Source: Streptomyces microflavus (GTDB lineage Bacteria > Actinomycetota > Actinomycetes > Streptomycetales > Streptomycetaceae). Taken from it: a stretch of 64,000 bases of DNA. Position 1 is the first letter of the stretch. Each line of letters begins with the position of its first letter. The stretch is taken from positions 62,001-126,000 of the forward strand of contig NZ_BMUG01000005.1 in the NCBI RefSeq assembly GCF_014650075.1. The letters are read 5' to 3'. A program made the position numbers and the translations under genes. The notes beneath the pieces were generated by a model. It made no database searches and was not told the DNA's origin. It saw only the letters and a program-made list of their open reading frames with translations. Positions 1 to 7,530 of this stretch are shown here, one piece after another.

Positions 1-2
1 TC

Positions 3-944
3 CTGTGGGCCGTGGTGCTGGTCGTCCTCTCGCTCCTGGCCCGGTTCACGTTCACCCTCCCGGCCGAAAACCTCACGGGGGACGGAACCGGCGACGGCAC
101 CGAGGACGCCATCGGGGACGTACTGGGCGACTCGGCACGGGTCGGGTTCCGCGCCGACCTCCCGCTGACCCTGCTGTTCGGCCTGCTGTGGCTGGCCGGC
201 GTCCTCGTGCTCGCGCTCCTCGTCTCGCGCCGGGCGCCGCTCCCGCCCCGGCTGGTGCGCTTCCAGGAGACCGTGCGCCCGGCCGCCTCCGCCATGGTGG
301 CGCTGCTGCTGGGCTCCGTCGCCCTGGGCGTTGTCGCCGGACTCGTCGTGATGGTGGTGCGCGGGCACCCGGCCCAGACCCTCGCGGTGATCCTCCTCGG
401 GCTGCCCAACCTGGTCTGGCTCGCGCTCACCCTGGGCCTCGGCGCCTCCTGGGAGGGCAAGGTGCAGGGCCCCTTCGGACTGCCGATGCCCCAGGTGCTC
501 GACTCCGTCCTCCGTACGCCCGACCTCTCCACCGTCAACCTCCGCACCCTCGCCGAGCAGGACGGGCGCGTCTGGTGGCTGCTCGTCGTCACCGCCCTCC
601 TCGTGCTCGGCGCCGCCTTCCTCATGGCGGTCCGGTCACCCGCCCGTATGCGGCCCTGGCAGCACGCCCTGCACCTGGCGGTCGCGCTCACCCTGACCGT
701 GCTGCTCATCGGCCTGACCGCCGGGCTCTCCGCCCGCTACGGCCTCTCCCTGCTGGGCATCGGTGACCTGGGCGGCGGCCTCGGCGGGGAGGTCTCGCTG
801 CGCCCCCGGCTGTGGACCGCCCTCGGCATCGCCTTCCTTTGGGGCCTGGTCGCCGGATTCCTGGGCGGGCTCGCCGCCACCCGGGTGCACCGGCACGGCG
901 AGCTTCCGCCGGACGGTCCCAAGGGCCCGGCGAACGCCGGATAG
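3..944 (+). CDS. Polytopic membrane protein, 5' end outside window
   Basis: The frame is already open at the first base, so only the C-terminal ~313 residues are visible. They contain six or seven hydrophobic stretches long enough to span the membrane, separated by short Arg-rich loops, and end in a short cytoplasmic-looking tail. I recognise no catalytic motif. Actinobacterial membrane proteins of this look sit next to kinase genes and are sometimes labelled streptophobe family, but that is only a guess. The stop lies three bases from the end of the convergent kinase gene. Confidence 0.75.
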   Translation: MWAVVLVVLSLLARFTFTLPAENLTGDGTGDGTEDAIGDVLGDSARVGFRADLPLTLLFGLLWLAGVLVLALLVSRRAPLPPRLVRFQETVRPAASAMVALLLGSVALGVVAGLVVMVVRGHPAQTLAVILLGLPNLVWLALTLGLGASWEGKVQGPFGLPMPQVLDSVLRTPDLSTVNLRTLAEQDGRVWWLLVVTALLVLGAAFLMAVRSPARMRPWQHALHLAVALTLTVLLIGLTAGLSARYGLSLLGIGDLGGGLGGEVSLRPRLWTALGIAFLWGLVAGFLGGLAATRVHRHGELPPDGPKGPANAG

Positions 945-947
945 CCC

Positions 948-1973
948 CTACGGCCCCGGAAACACCGGGCGGGCCCAGCGCGGCGGCCGGGGCGGCGGCT
1001 CGGGCGTCGCGGACCAGGAACCGGCCCGCGCGTCCACCCGGGTCGGCGCGTGCTGTCCGTCCGAGATCCCGGACGCGGCCGCCCGCAGCGCCGCCACGAA
1101 CCGCAGACAGGTCTCGTAACGGTCGTCCGGCGACTTGGCCAGCGCCTTCGCCAGTACGCCGTCCACCGCGCCCGGCAGGCCGGGCCGCAGCCCGGACGGA
1201 GGCGGCGGCGGATCGTACTGGTGGGCCCACAACAGGGCCATGTCGTCGTCCCGCTGGAAGGGCGGCGCCCCGGTCAGGGTCTCCTGCACGACGCACGCCA
1301 GGCTGTACACATCGCACCGGCCGTCCACGGGCTTCCCCGAGATCTGCTCCGGCGCCACGTAGTCGAGCGTTCCGACGAACTGGCCGACCGTGGTGAACCC
1401 CGTCAGCGACAGCGACTTCTTCGTCAGCCCGAAGTCCGTCAGATACACATGCTCCGGATGGTCGCTGTCCGTCCCCGCCGCGACCAGGATGTTGCCCGGC
1501 TTCACATCGCGGTGCACCAGATCGTGGTCGTGGGCCGCGTCCAGCGCGGACGCGACCTGCCCGCCGATCCGGACGGCGGCGGTCAGATCGAGCGGCCCGC
1601 GCCGGTCGATCAGCACCCGCAGGTCGGCGCCCGCCACATAGCGCATGGCGATGTAGAGCAGCCCGTCCGTCTCACCTGCCTCGAACACCGGCACGATGTG
1701 GGGGTGGTCGATCGCGGCCGCCACCCGCGACTCATGGGTGAAGCGCTGACGGAAGGTGTCGTTGCGGGCCAGTTCCGGGGCGAGCAGCTTGAGTGCGACG
1801 ATCCGGTCCAGCCGCAGGTCCCTGGCCCGGTAGACGACCGCCATCCCGCCGCGGCCGATCTCGGCCTCCACCAGATAGCCCGCGATCCGCTTGCCGATCA
1901 GCTCGTCGTCCCGGCCGGCCGGGAGCCCGGCGTCGTGCGACGGCGGGGGAGGGGGAGGCGGCGGGGGAGTCAT
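948..1973 (-). CDS. Cytosolic Ser/Thr protein kinase (PknB/Hanks type)
   Basis: This 341-residue eukaryotic-like kinase has a Gly-rich loop (residues 39-47, GRGGMA), catalytic Lys62 in VALKLL, the HRD-K-P-x-x-N loop with Asp156, the DFG motif at 180-182 and an APEQ motif near 208. The N terminus is a run of prolines. The C terminus after residue ~300 is short and Pro/Arg rich. No membrane segment or PASTA domain is present, so it should act in the cytoplasm. It is the last gene of a leftward operon, six bases after the repeat-tail protein and downstream of the dual-FHA ABC transporter. Those two neighbours are its most likely substrates (inference). Confidence 0.93.
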   Translation of the reverse strand: MTPPPPPPPPPSHDAGLPAGRDDELIGKRIAGYLVEAEIGRGGMAVVYRARDLRLDRIVALKLLAPELARNDTFRQRFTHESRVAAAIDHPHIVPVFEAGETDGLLYIAMRYVAGADLRVLIDRRGPLDLTAAVRIGGQVASALDAAHDHDLVHRDVKPGNILVAAGTDSDHPEHVYLTDFGLTKKSLSLTGFTTVGQFVGTLDYVAPEQISGKPVDGRCDVYSLACVVQETLTGAPPFQRDDDMALLWAHQYDPPPPPSGLRPGLPGAVDGVLAKALAKSPDDRYETCLRFVAALRAAASGISDGQHAPTRVDARAGSWSATPEPPPRPPRWARPVFPGP

Positions 1974-1979
1974 GGCCCG

Positions 1980-2795
1980 TCACCGCCCGCCGTCCGGCGA
2001 CTCGTCGGGAGTGACGACGCGGGTGGGTTCGGGCGCCACGACCCGGGTGGGTTCGGGTTCGTCGCCGGTCACGACCCGGGTGGGTTCCGGCGCGTCGCCG
2101 GTCACGACCTGCGTGGGTTCGGCGGCCGCGACCTGGGGCGGCTCGGGCCCGTCCGCGGTGACCACCCGGGTGGGCTCCGGCGGCCCGTCCGCGGTGACCA
2201 CCCGTGTCGCTTCCGGCGGCCCGTCCGCGGTGACCACCCGCGTGGGCTCCGGTTCCGCAGCGCCCGCCCCCGTGGGCCCGGCACCCGCCCCCGTGAACCC
2301 CGTCCCGGATCCCGGCCCCGACTCCGCCGCGTACGTACTGAGCTGGATCCCGTCGCAGAAGACCCACCGCTCGTGCTCGGCGTCGTACAGCCACACCGAC
2401 TCCCCGTCCACGACCATGCCCACCCGCAGTCCCCGGGTCCGCTGCTGGAAGCTCTCCCCGTCGCTTCGGCCCTCGGCCAGGTCCTGGGCCGCGCGCCGGT
2501 ACTGGTTCAGGGCCTCCTCCGCCCGGGCCAGCAGGGGCCGCGGGTCCGCCGTGCGGGCGAGCGGCTGACCGGCGGCCGGAGGGGCCTGCGGTACGGAGAC
2601 GAGGAGCCGCCCGTCGACCCAGGCCGACCAGCCGTTGGAGCAGGCGACATACGCCCAGTCCCCTTGCCGGTCCACCAGCTGCACCGGCAGCAGGGCGTCC
2701 AGCGGGTCGGTGGGCCGGGCGGCGTCGGGAGCCTCCCAGGCGGGCAGCCCGTCCGGGGGGATGACATGGGTGGGACGGAATTCCGGGGTCGCCAT
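1980..2795 (-). CDS. Unknown protein with C-terminal EPTRVVT repeat tail
   Basis: I do not recognise a named family for this 271-residue protein. The first ~150 residues look folded, with aromatic/hydrophobic stretches such as DWAYVACSNGWSAWVDGRLL and a helical middle. The last ~95 residues are a low-complexity acidic tail in which an E-P-T-R-V-V-(T) unit recurs about eight times, six with TRVV exactly, one with TQVV and one degenerate. The DNA over about 1990-2270 is correspondingly repetitive. It lies between the FHA transporter and the kinase, nine and six bases from each, so the three are surely co-transcribed. Each repeat offers a threonine that a kinase could modify and an FHA domain could read (inference). 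Confidence 0.82.
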   Translation of the reverse strand: MATPEFRPTHVIPPDGLPAWEAPDAARPTDPLDALLPVQLVDRQGDWAYVACSNGWSAWVDGRLLVSVPQAPPAAGQPLARTADPRPLLARAEEALNQYRRAAQDLAEGRSDGESFQQRTRGLRVGMVVDGESVWLYDAEHERWVFCDGIQLSTYAAESGPGSGTGFTGAGAGPTGAGAAEPEPTRVVTADGPPEATRVVTADGPPEPTRVVTADGPEPPQVAAAEPTQVVTGDAPEPTRVVTGDEPEPTRVVAPEPTRVVTPDESPDGGR

Positions 2796-2804
2796 GGAAC
2801 CGCC

Positions 2805-5171
2805 CTACTTCCGCATGACCGCGGGCTCATGGCGCCGCAGCAGCTTCACGACCACGAACCCGAAGACGGCGGAGAGGACGACCAGCATGCCCATGTTGAG
2901 CAGCCAGACCCCCGGGGAGTGCCCGAAGAGCGGGTCGGACGTCAGCTCGCCCGGCACGATCCGGGCCAGATCGACCGTGCCGGCCATCGCCCCCAGTGCC
3001 CACCGCGACGGGATCAGCCAGGACAGCTGCTCAAGGCCCGGAACCCCGTTCAGCTTGAGCAGGGCCCCGCAGAACACCACTTGGACGATGGCGAGGAGGA
3101 CGAGCAGCGGCATCGTGACCTCCTCCTTGCGCACCAGCGCGGAGACCAGGAGGCCGAGCATCATCGCGGTGAAGGACAGCAGGGCGACGGCCAGGGTGAT
3201 CTCCACGAGAGGTGGCAGGAAGACGCCTTCGCCGCCCGGCGCGTTGAGGTCGACGCCCACCAGACCCACCAGGGTCAGCACGATGGCCTGGAGGACCGTG
3301 ATGGTCCCGAGCACCACGATCTTCGACATGAGGTACGCGGATCTGGAGAGGCCGACCGCCCTCTCCCGCCGGTAGATCACCCGCTCCTTGACCAGCTCCC
3401 GTACGGCGTTGGCGGCACCGGTCAGCACTCCGCCCACACACAGGATGAGCAGCGCGTTCATCGCCGTCTCCTGGGTGAGCCTGCTGCCCGCCAGGGCGCG
3501 GGCCATCGCTCCCATGACGAACGGCAGCGCGATCATGATGATCAGGAACGTCCGGTCGGCGGCGAGCGCGGAGGCGTACCGGCGGACCAGGGTGGACAAC
3601 TGCGCACCCCAGTTACGGGTCTTCGGCGGCGGGGCGACGGACGCGCCGGGCGCGGCCGGGGGCAGCTGGGGCTGTGCCGAGGCGTTGACGATGTACTGCT
3701 GGTGGAAGGGCGAGTCGGCGTACGTGGCCGCCCAGTCCCGGCCCCGGTCGTTCTCGAAGGCTTCGAACGCCTCCGGCCACTCCGCAAAGCCGAAGAACGC
3801 GAGGGCGTCCTCCGGCGGGCCGTAGTAGGCGATGCGCCCACCGGGGGCGAGGACGAGCAGCCGGTCGCAGACCTCCAGGCTCAGCACGCTGTGCGTGACG
3901 ACGATGACCGTACGGCCGTCGTCGGCGAGTCCGCGCAGCATGTGCATCACGGAGCGGTCCATCCCCGGGTCGAGCCCCGAGGTCGGTTCGTCGAGGAAGA
4001 GCAGCGAGGGCTTGGTCAGCAGCTCCAGGGCCACGCTCACCCGCTTGCGCTGGCCGCCGGAGAGGCTGTGGATCGGCTGGTCCACCCGTTCTTCCAGGCC
4101 GAGTTCATGGATGACCTCGGAGACCCGGGCCTGCCGTTCCGCCTTCGCGGTGTCCTGCGGGAAGCGGAGCTCGGCGGCGTACCCGAGGGCCTTACGTACG
4201 GTCAGCTGGGAGTGCAGGATGTCGTCCTGCGGTACGAGGCCGATGCGCTGGCGCAGCTCGGCGAAGTCCCGGTAGAGGTCACGGCCGTCGTAGAGGACGG
4301 TGCCGGTGTCGGCGGGGCGCAGCCCGGTGAGGGCGTTGAGCAGTGTCGACTTTCCGGCGCCGCTGGGCCCGACGACACCGAGCAGACACTTCTCGCCGAC
4401 GGGGAAGGAGACCCCGTCGAGGAGGGTCTTGCCGCCCTTGCCCGCCTTGCCGACGGTGACCTCCAGGTCCTGGACGTCCAGCGACACCTCACCGGTGTCC
4501 ACGAACTCCTGGAGCACATCGCCGACGAGGCTGAACGCCGAGTGGCCGATGCCGACGATGTCGCCTGCGCCGAGGACCGCCCGGGAGACGGGCTGGCCGT
4601 TGAGGAAGGTGCCGTTGTGGCTGCCGAGGTCGACGATCTCGTGACGGCCGTCGGCGAGCGCCCGGAGTTCGGCGTGGTGCCGGGAGACCACGAGGTCGTC
4701 GATGACGAGGTCGTTGCCGGCGTCGCGGCCGATGCGCACGGTCTTCGCGGGCAGGGGCCGTACGGTGGTCGGCTGCCGGAAGGTGCCGGTCGCGGCGGGC
4801 ATCGAGACGGCCGATGGCCGGTCCGCGGGGGCTGCGGGGCGGGCGGGGGGCTCCCGGCCCAGCAGGACCGCGCGGGGCCCGTCGGACGGGTTGCCGAAGT
4901 GGATGATGCTGCCCGCTCCGACGCCCGACTCATGGACGCGGTGGCCGCCGGTGTACGTGCCGTTGGTGCTGTCCTCGTCCTGGAGCGTCCAGTGACCGGC
5001 CTCGGGGTGGAGCACCGCGTGGTGCCAGGAGACCCGGGCGTCGTTGATGACGATGTCGCTCTCGGGGTCGCGTCCGACATGGTAGTCCCGGCTCGGACTC
5101 ATCACCGTGGAGCCGATATCGGTCTCCAGGACGAGCTCGGGCGCTGTCGGCGCTGCGGGCCGCTCTGCCAT
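2805..5171 (-). CDS. Dual-FHA-domain ABC exporter (ABCG-like half transporter)
   Basis: This 788-residue protein has two FHA domains (about 20-95 and 143-222; GR...S.H...L.D..S.NGT signatures in both), an ABC ATPase (Walker A GPSGAGKST, signature LSGGQ, Walker B LLFLDEPTSG, roughly 235-450) and a C-terminal ABC2-type membrane domain with about six segments (540-780). The order matches Mycobacterium tuberculosis Rv1747, whose FHA domains bind phospho-threonine and which is controlled by the kinase PknF. A kinase gene lies two genes downstream. The transported substrate cannot be read from the sequence. Start ATG 5171 precedes the conserved first FHA strand by a short linker. Confidence 0.93.
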   Translation of the reverse strand: MAERPAAPTAPELVLETDIGSTVMSPSRDYHVGRDPESDIVINDARVSWHHAVLHPEAGHWTLQDEDSTNGTYTGGHRVHESGVGAGSIIHFGNPSDGPRAVLLGREPPARPAAPADRPSAVSMPAATGTFRQPTTVRPLPAKTVRIGRDAGNDLVIDDLVVSRHHAELRALADGRHEIVDLGSHNGTFLNGQPVSRAVLGAGDIVGIGHSAFSLVGDVLQEFVDTGEVSLDVQDLEVTVGKAGKGGKTLLDGVSFPVGEKCLLGVVGPSGAGKSTLLNALTGLRPADTGTVLYDGRDLYRDFAELRQRIGLVPQDDILHSQLTVRKALGYAAELRFPQDTAKAERQARVSEVIHELGLEERVDQPIHSLSGGQRKRVSVALELLTKPSLLFLDEPTSGLDPGMDRSVMHMLRGLADDGRTVIVVTHSVLSLEVCDRLLVLAPGGRIAYYGPPEDALAFFGFAEWPEAFEAFENDRGRDWAATYADSPFHQQYIVNASAQPQLPPAAPGASVAPPPKTRNWGAQLSTLVRRYASALAADRTFLIIMIALPFVMGAMARALAGSRLTQETAMNALLILCVGGVLTGAANAVRELVKERVIYRRERAVGLSRSAYLMSKIVVLGTITVLQAIVLTLVGLVGVDLNAPGGEGVFLPPLVEITLAVALLSFTAMMLGLLVSALVRKEEVTMPLLVLLAIVQVVFCGALLKLNGVPGLEQLSWLIPSRWALGAMAGTVDLARIVPGELTSDPLFGHSPGVWLLNMGMLVVLSAVFGFVVVKLLRRHEPAVMRK

Positions 5172-5288
5172 GTCCGAATTCTATCGAGACGTCACGATCG
5201 GCGCCCGTCGCCGCCGGAACCGCCCGCTCTGCGGGGGCTCCGGAGTGCTGCGGGGGCGGCGCGCCGGAGTGCCGAGGGGCTCGGGCCG

Positions 5289-5705
5289 TCAGCGGAGCAC
5301 GGTGGCCAGGATGATCTTTCCGCCGTCCGCGGACTCGCGGACCGTGACCTCCTGGGACAGCCGCTGGATCATCGGCCAGCCGAAGCCGCCGGTGCGGCCC
5401 GTGAGGTCGGGCGTGCGGTCCTGCGGGTGCGCCGGGCTCGGATCGGTGACCCGGACATGGACGCCCGTGCGGTCCGCGGTCAGCCACAGCGCGCTGACGG
5501 CTCCCGCGTGCCGGACGGCGTTGGTGACCAGCTCGGACACGAGGAGCAGCAGGTTCTGCACCACGTGCGCGGCCGGCTTGGGGTGCAGCCGGGCGACAAA
5601 GCTGCTGACCGCGTCCCGTGCGTCGGCCGCCCTCTCGGGCCGGCAGACGTAATCGGTGCGGGTCTCCCCACTCGGTGAAAGTGTCATCAGCATGCGGTCG
5701 TTCAT
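5289..5705 (-). CDS. RsbW/SpoIIAB-like ATP-binding regulatory protein
   Basis: This short protein (138 residues from ATG 5705) has the HATPase_c_2 layout: an N-box LLLLVSELVTNAVRHA, a DPSP segment and a G-box-like GGFGWPMIQ. Streptomycetes encode many such anti-sigma-factor-type kinases or orphan ATPases. The family can phosphorylate anti-anti-sigma proteins or bind sigma factors, but no partner is encoded here. GTG 5714 is an alternative start, but a GGGGTGA stretch is better spaced from ATG 5705. It reads in the same direction as the FHA operon, 117 bases upstream of it, and may be separately transcribed. Confidence 0.85.
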   Translation of the reverse strand: MNDRMLMTLSPSGETRTDYVCRPERAADARDAVSSFVARLHPKPAAHVVQNLLLLVSELVTNAVRHAGAVSALWLTADRTGVHVRVTDPSPAHPQDRTPDLTGRTGGFGWPMIQRLSQEVTVRESADGGKIILATVLR

Positions 5706-5834
5706 AGCGGTCACCCCGTCGCTCGAGCTTTCTGGCTGAACTCCGGATACCCCCGGAACGGGATTTCATGGAGAACAGCCGAGAGGGAAGCGCGACCCGA
5801 CCGGTTACGACTCAGGTTCCGCCTCCAGTACGGC

Positions 5835-6491
5835 TCAGTTGGCGCCCCCGAGCCGATCCCGCTGGATGCGATGGGCCAAGGTGCGGCGCACCGAGGCCGA
5901 CCCGGGAGCGGTCCCTGGGGCGGTCCCTTTCGCGGGGGTGTCGAGTCCGCGGCTGATCGCGTCGTACGCCGTCCGGAAACCGCCGGGCAGCTCCTCCCGG
6001 TGCAGCATCAGGTCCTCTTCGACCAGGCGGCGCAACGCGTCGACTTCCAGGGGCGTGAAGCGCTTCCGCCCCCGGCCGAGGGCGACGACGAAGCGCGAGC
6101 AGCGGGCGCTGTCGCTCAGGGCCTCGGAGATCTCCTCGGCCAGCCCCCACAGACGCCCTTCCAGCCAGGGCGTGTCGTACTGGTCGAGGGTGAGCTCCGC
6201 CAGGGGCTGCGGGCTCCCCGGGCCGTGCTTCGTCACCTGCTTGGAGACGGCGGGCTGGCTCATGCCGGTGAGCCGGGCGATCCTCTCCTGGGTCCACCCC
6301 GCCCCGGCGAACAGCGCCATCATTTCGCTGCGCAGCTGACGCATCTCCTCGCCCGCGCGGATGACCTCGTTCATCCCGGCGAACATTCTCACCGCCTGCT
6401 CCTCGCTGAGGAACGCGGGATTCCCGCTCGGAAACGCGGGATTCCCGGTTAGGAGCTCGGGGTGGCGGCGGATCTCGTCCTCGTCTGTCAT
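5835..6491 (-). CDS. HTH DNA-binding regulator
   Basis: This 218-residue protein has a helix-turn-helix around residues 65-95 (GWTQERIARLTGMSQPAVSK), like the XRE or sigma-region-4 type. A C-terminal helical part includes FTPLEVDALRRLVEEDL. Residues ~15-28 are a small duplicated GNPAF motif encoded by a direct DNA repeat. It is divergent from an alpha/beta hydrolase, with a perfect 40-bp palindrome between them, so autoregulation and control of the hydrolase is the simple reading. A TATAAC hexamer lies six bases before ATG 6491, which suggests a leaderless transcript. Longer upstream starts would run through the palindrome and are unlikely. Confidence 0.82.
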   Translation of the reverse strand: MTDEDEIRRHPELLTGNPAFPSGNPAFLSEEQAVRMFAGMNEVIRAGEEMRQLRSEMMALFAGAGWTQERIARLTGMSQPAVSKQVTKHGPGSPQPLAELTLDQYDTPWLEGRLWGLAEEISEALSDSARCSRFVVALGRGRKRFTPLEVDALRRLVEEDLMLHREELPGGFRTAYDAISRGLDTPAKGTAPGTAPGSASVRRTLAHRIQRDRLGGAN

Positions 6492-6515
6492 AGCTCGGTT
6501 ATACCCCAATGACCC

Positions 6516-6555
6516 GATCCTTATAACCAGGTTGTACAACCTGGTTATAAGGATC
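6516..6555. promoter_or_regulatory. Perfect 40-bp palindrome, likely shared operator
   Basis: The left half is GATCCTTATAACCAGGTTGT and the right half is its exact reverse complement, with no spacer. It lies between the divergent HTH regulator and hydrolase genes and contains TATAA hexamers in both arms that could serve as -10 elements. The hydrolase Shine-Dalgarno AAGGA (6549-6553) is inside the right arm, so the palindrome could act on DNA and, as a hairpin, on translation. Nested inner repeats (TTATAACC, GGTT..AACC) suggest a dimer or two dimers bind. Confidence 0.8.
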
Positions 6556-6558
6556 ATC

Positions 6559-7398
6559 ATGGCTGCCATGACTTCCTTCTTCACGGCACCTGACGGAACC
6601 CGGCTCGCCTATCGCGTGACCGGGGAGGGTGAACCGCTGATCTGCCTTCCGGGAGGCCCTGCCGACTCCCGCTATCTGGGTGATCTCGGGGGCCTCTCCG
6701 CGCACCGCCGCCTCGTCCTCCTCGACCTGCGCGGCACCGGCCGGTCGGCCTTCCCCGACAATGCCGCCTCCTACCGCTGCGACCGTCAGGTGGCGGACGT
6801 GGAAGCCCTGCGGGACCACCTCGGGCTCGCCCGGGTCGATGTGCTGGCTCATTCCGCCGGTGCGAACCTCGCGATGCAGTACGCCGCCCGCCATCCGGGG
6901 CGCGTCGGCAGGCTCGCCCTGGTCGGCCCCGGTCTCCGGGCGGTGGGCGTGGAGATCGACGGGCGGATGCGCCGCGCGCTCGCGCTGCGACGGAAGGGCG
7001 AGCCGTGGTTCCCGGCCGCCTTCGCCGCGCTGGAGGCGATCACCGAGGGCACCGGCTCCGACTGGGAGGCCGTCGCGCCCTTCTTCTGGGGCCGTTGGGA
7101 CGCCGCCGCCCGGCTCCATCACGCAGCCGGTGAGCCCCTCAACGGCGAGGCCGTCGCCCACTTCGGGGCCGAAGGGGCTTTTGAACCCGAGGTCACCCGT
7201 GCGGCACTCGCCCGCTTCGAGAGCCCTGTGCTGCTGCTCGCCGGCGAGTTCGACCTCAACAGCCCGCCCCGGGCGGTGGCGCAGTGCGCGGAGCTGTTCC
7301 CCGGTGCCGCGTTGGTCGAGCAGCCGGGGGCGGGACACCATCCGTGGATCGACGACCCCGACCGGTTCGTCGCGACCGCATCGGCGTTCCTGGGCTAG
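6559..7398 (+). CDS. Alpha/beta hydrolase (proline-iminopeptidase-like)
   Basis: This 279-residue hydrolase has an oxyanion-hole GGP near residue 30, LLDLRGTGRS, the nucleophile elbow AHSAGA, a late Asp in GEFDLNS and a C-terminal His in GAGHHPWID. That is a complete Ser-Asp-His set. The closest general look is prolyl aminopeptidase/epoxide hydrolase-like enzymes, but the elbow HSAGA differs from classical GGSWGS, so the substrate is open. Start ATG 6559 has AAGGA five bases upstream; ATG 6568 is an alternative. The divergent HTH regulator probably controls it. Confidence 0.9.
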   Translation: MAAMTSFFTAPDGTRLAYRVTGEGEPLICLPGGPADSRYLGDLGGLSAHRRLVLLDLRGTGRSAFPDNAASYRCDRQVADVEALRDHLGLARVDVLAHSAGANLAMQYAARHPGRVGRLALVGPGLRAVGVEIDGRMRRALALRRKGEPWFPAAFAALEAITEGTGSDWEAVAPFFWGRWDAAARLHHAAGEPLNGEAVAHFGAEGAFEPEVTRAALARFESPVLLLAGEFDLNSPPRAVAQCAELFPGAALVEQPGAGHHPWIDDPDRFVATASAFLG

Positions 7399-7408
7399 GT
7401 GCAGTTTC

Positions 7409-7421
7409 TATCGTTGAAAAT
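7409..7421 (+). promoter_or_regulatory. Candidate sugar-regulon operator, site A
   Basis: The 13-mer TATCGTTGAAAAT lies about 110 bases upstream of the GH2 start. It matches two further sites in the GH127/importer divergent region (16100-16112, 16280-16292), giving the pattern YAWCGTTGNAAAY. The AACGTT core is typical of LacI-family operators. Assignment to the LacI protein encoded at 21331 is inference. Confidence 0.45.
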
Positions 7422-7530
7422 TCTGTGTGCACGACCGTTGTGCAGTGTTTGGTGTTGTGGCTCAATGTTCGACTATGTGCAGTGCCTCACAGGTTCGAGG
7501 TACTCCCGGCTCTTCGACGAGGACGACGCC

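Noticed and set aside
1050..5678. Very long plus-strand open frame (1,542 codons) opposite the kinase and FHA transporter
   Set aside because: It is antisense to genes with intact kinase, FHA and ABC motifs. Its translation is Arg/Gly/His/Pro/Val rich with no recognisable domain, typical of the shadow frame of G+C-rich genes.
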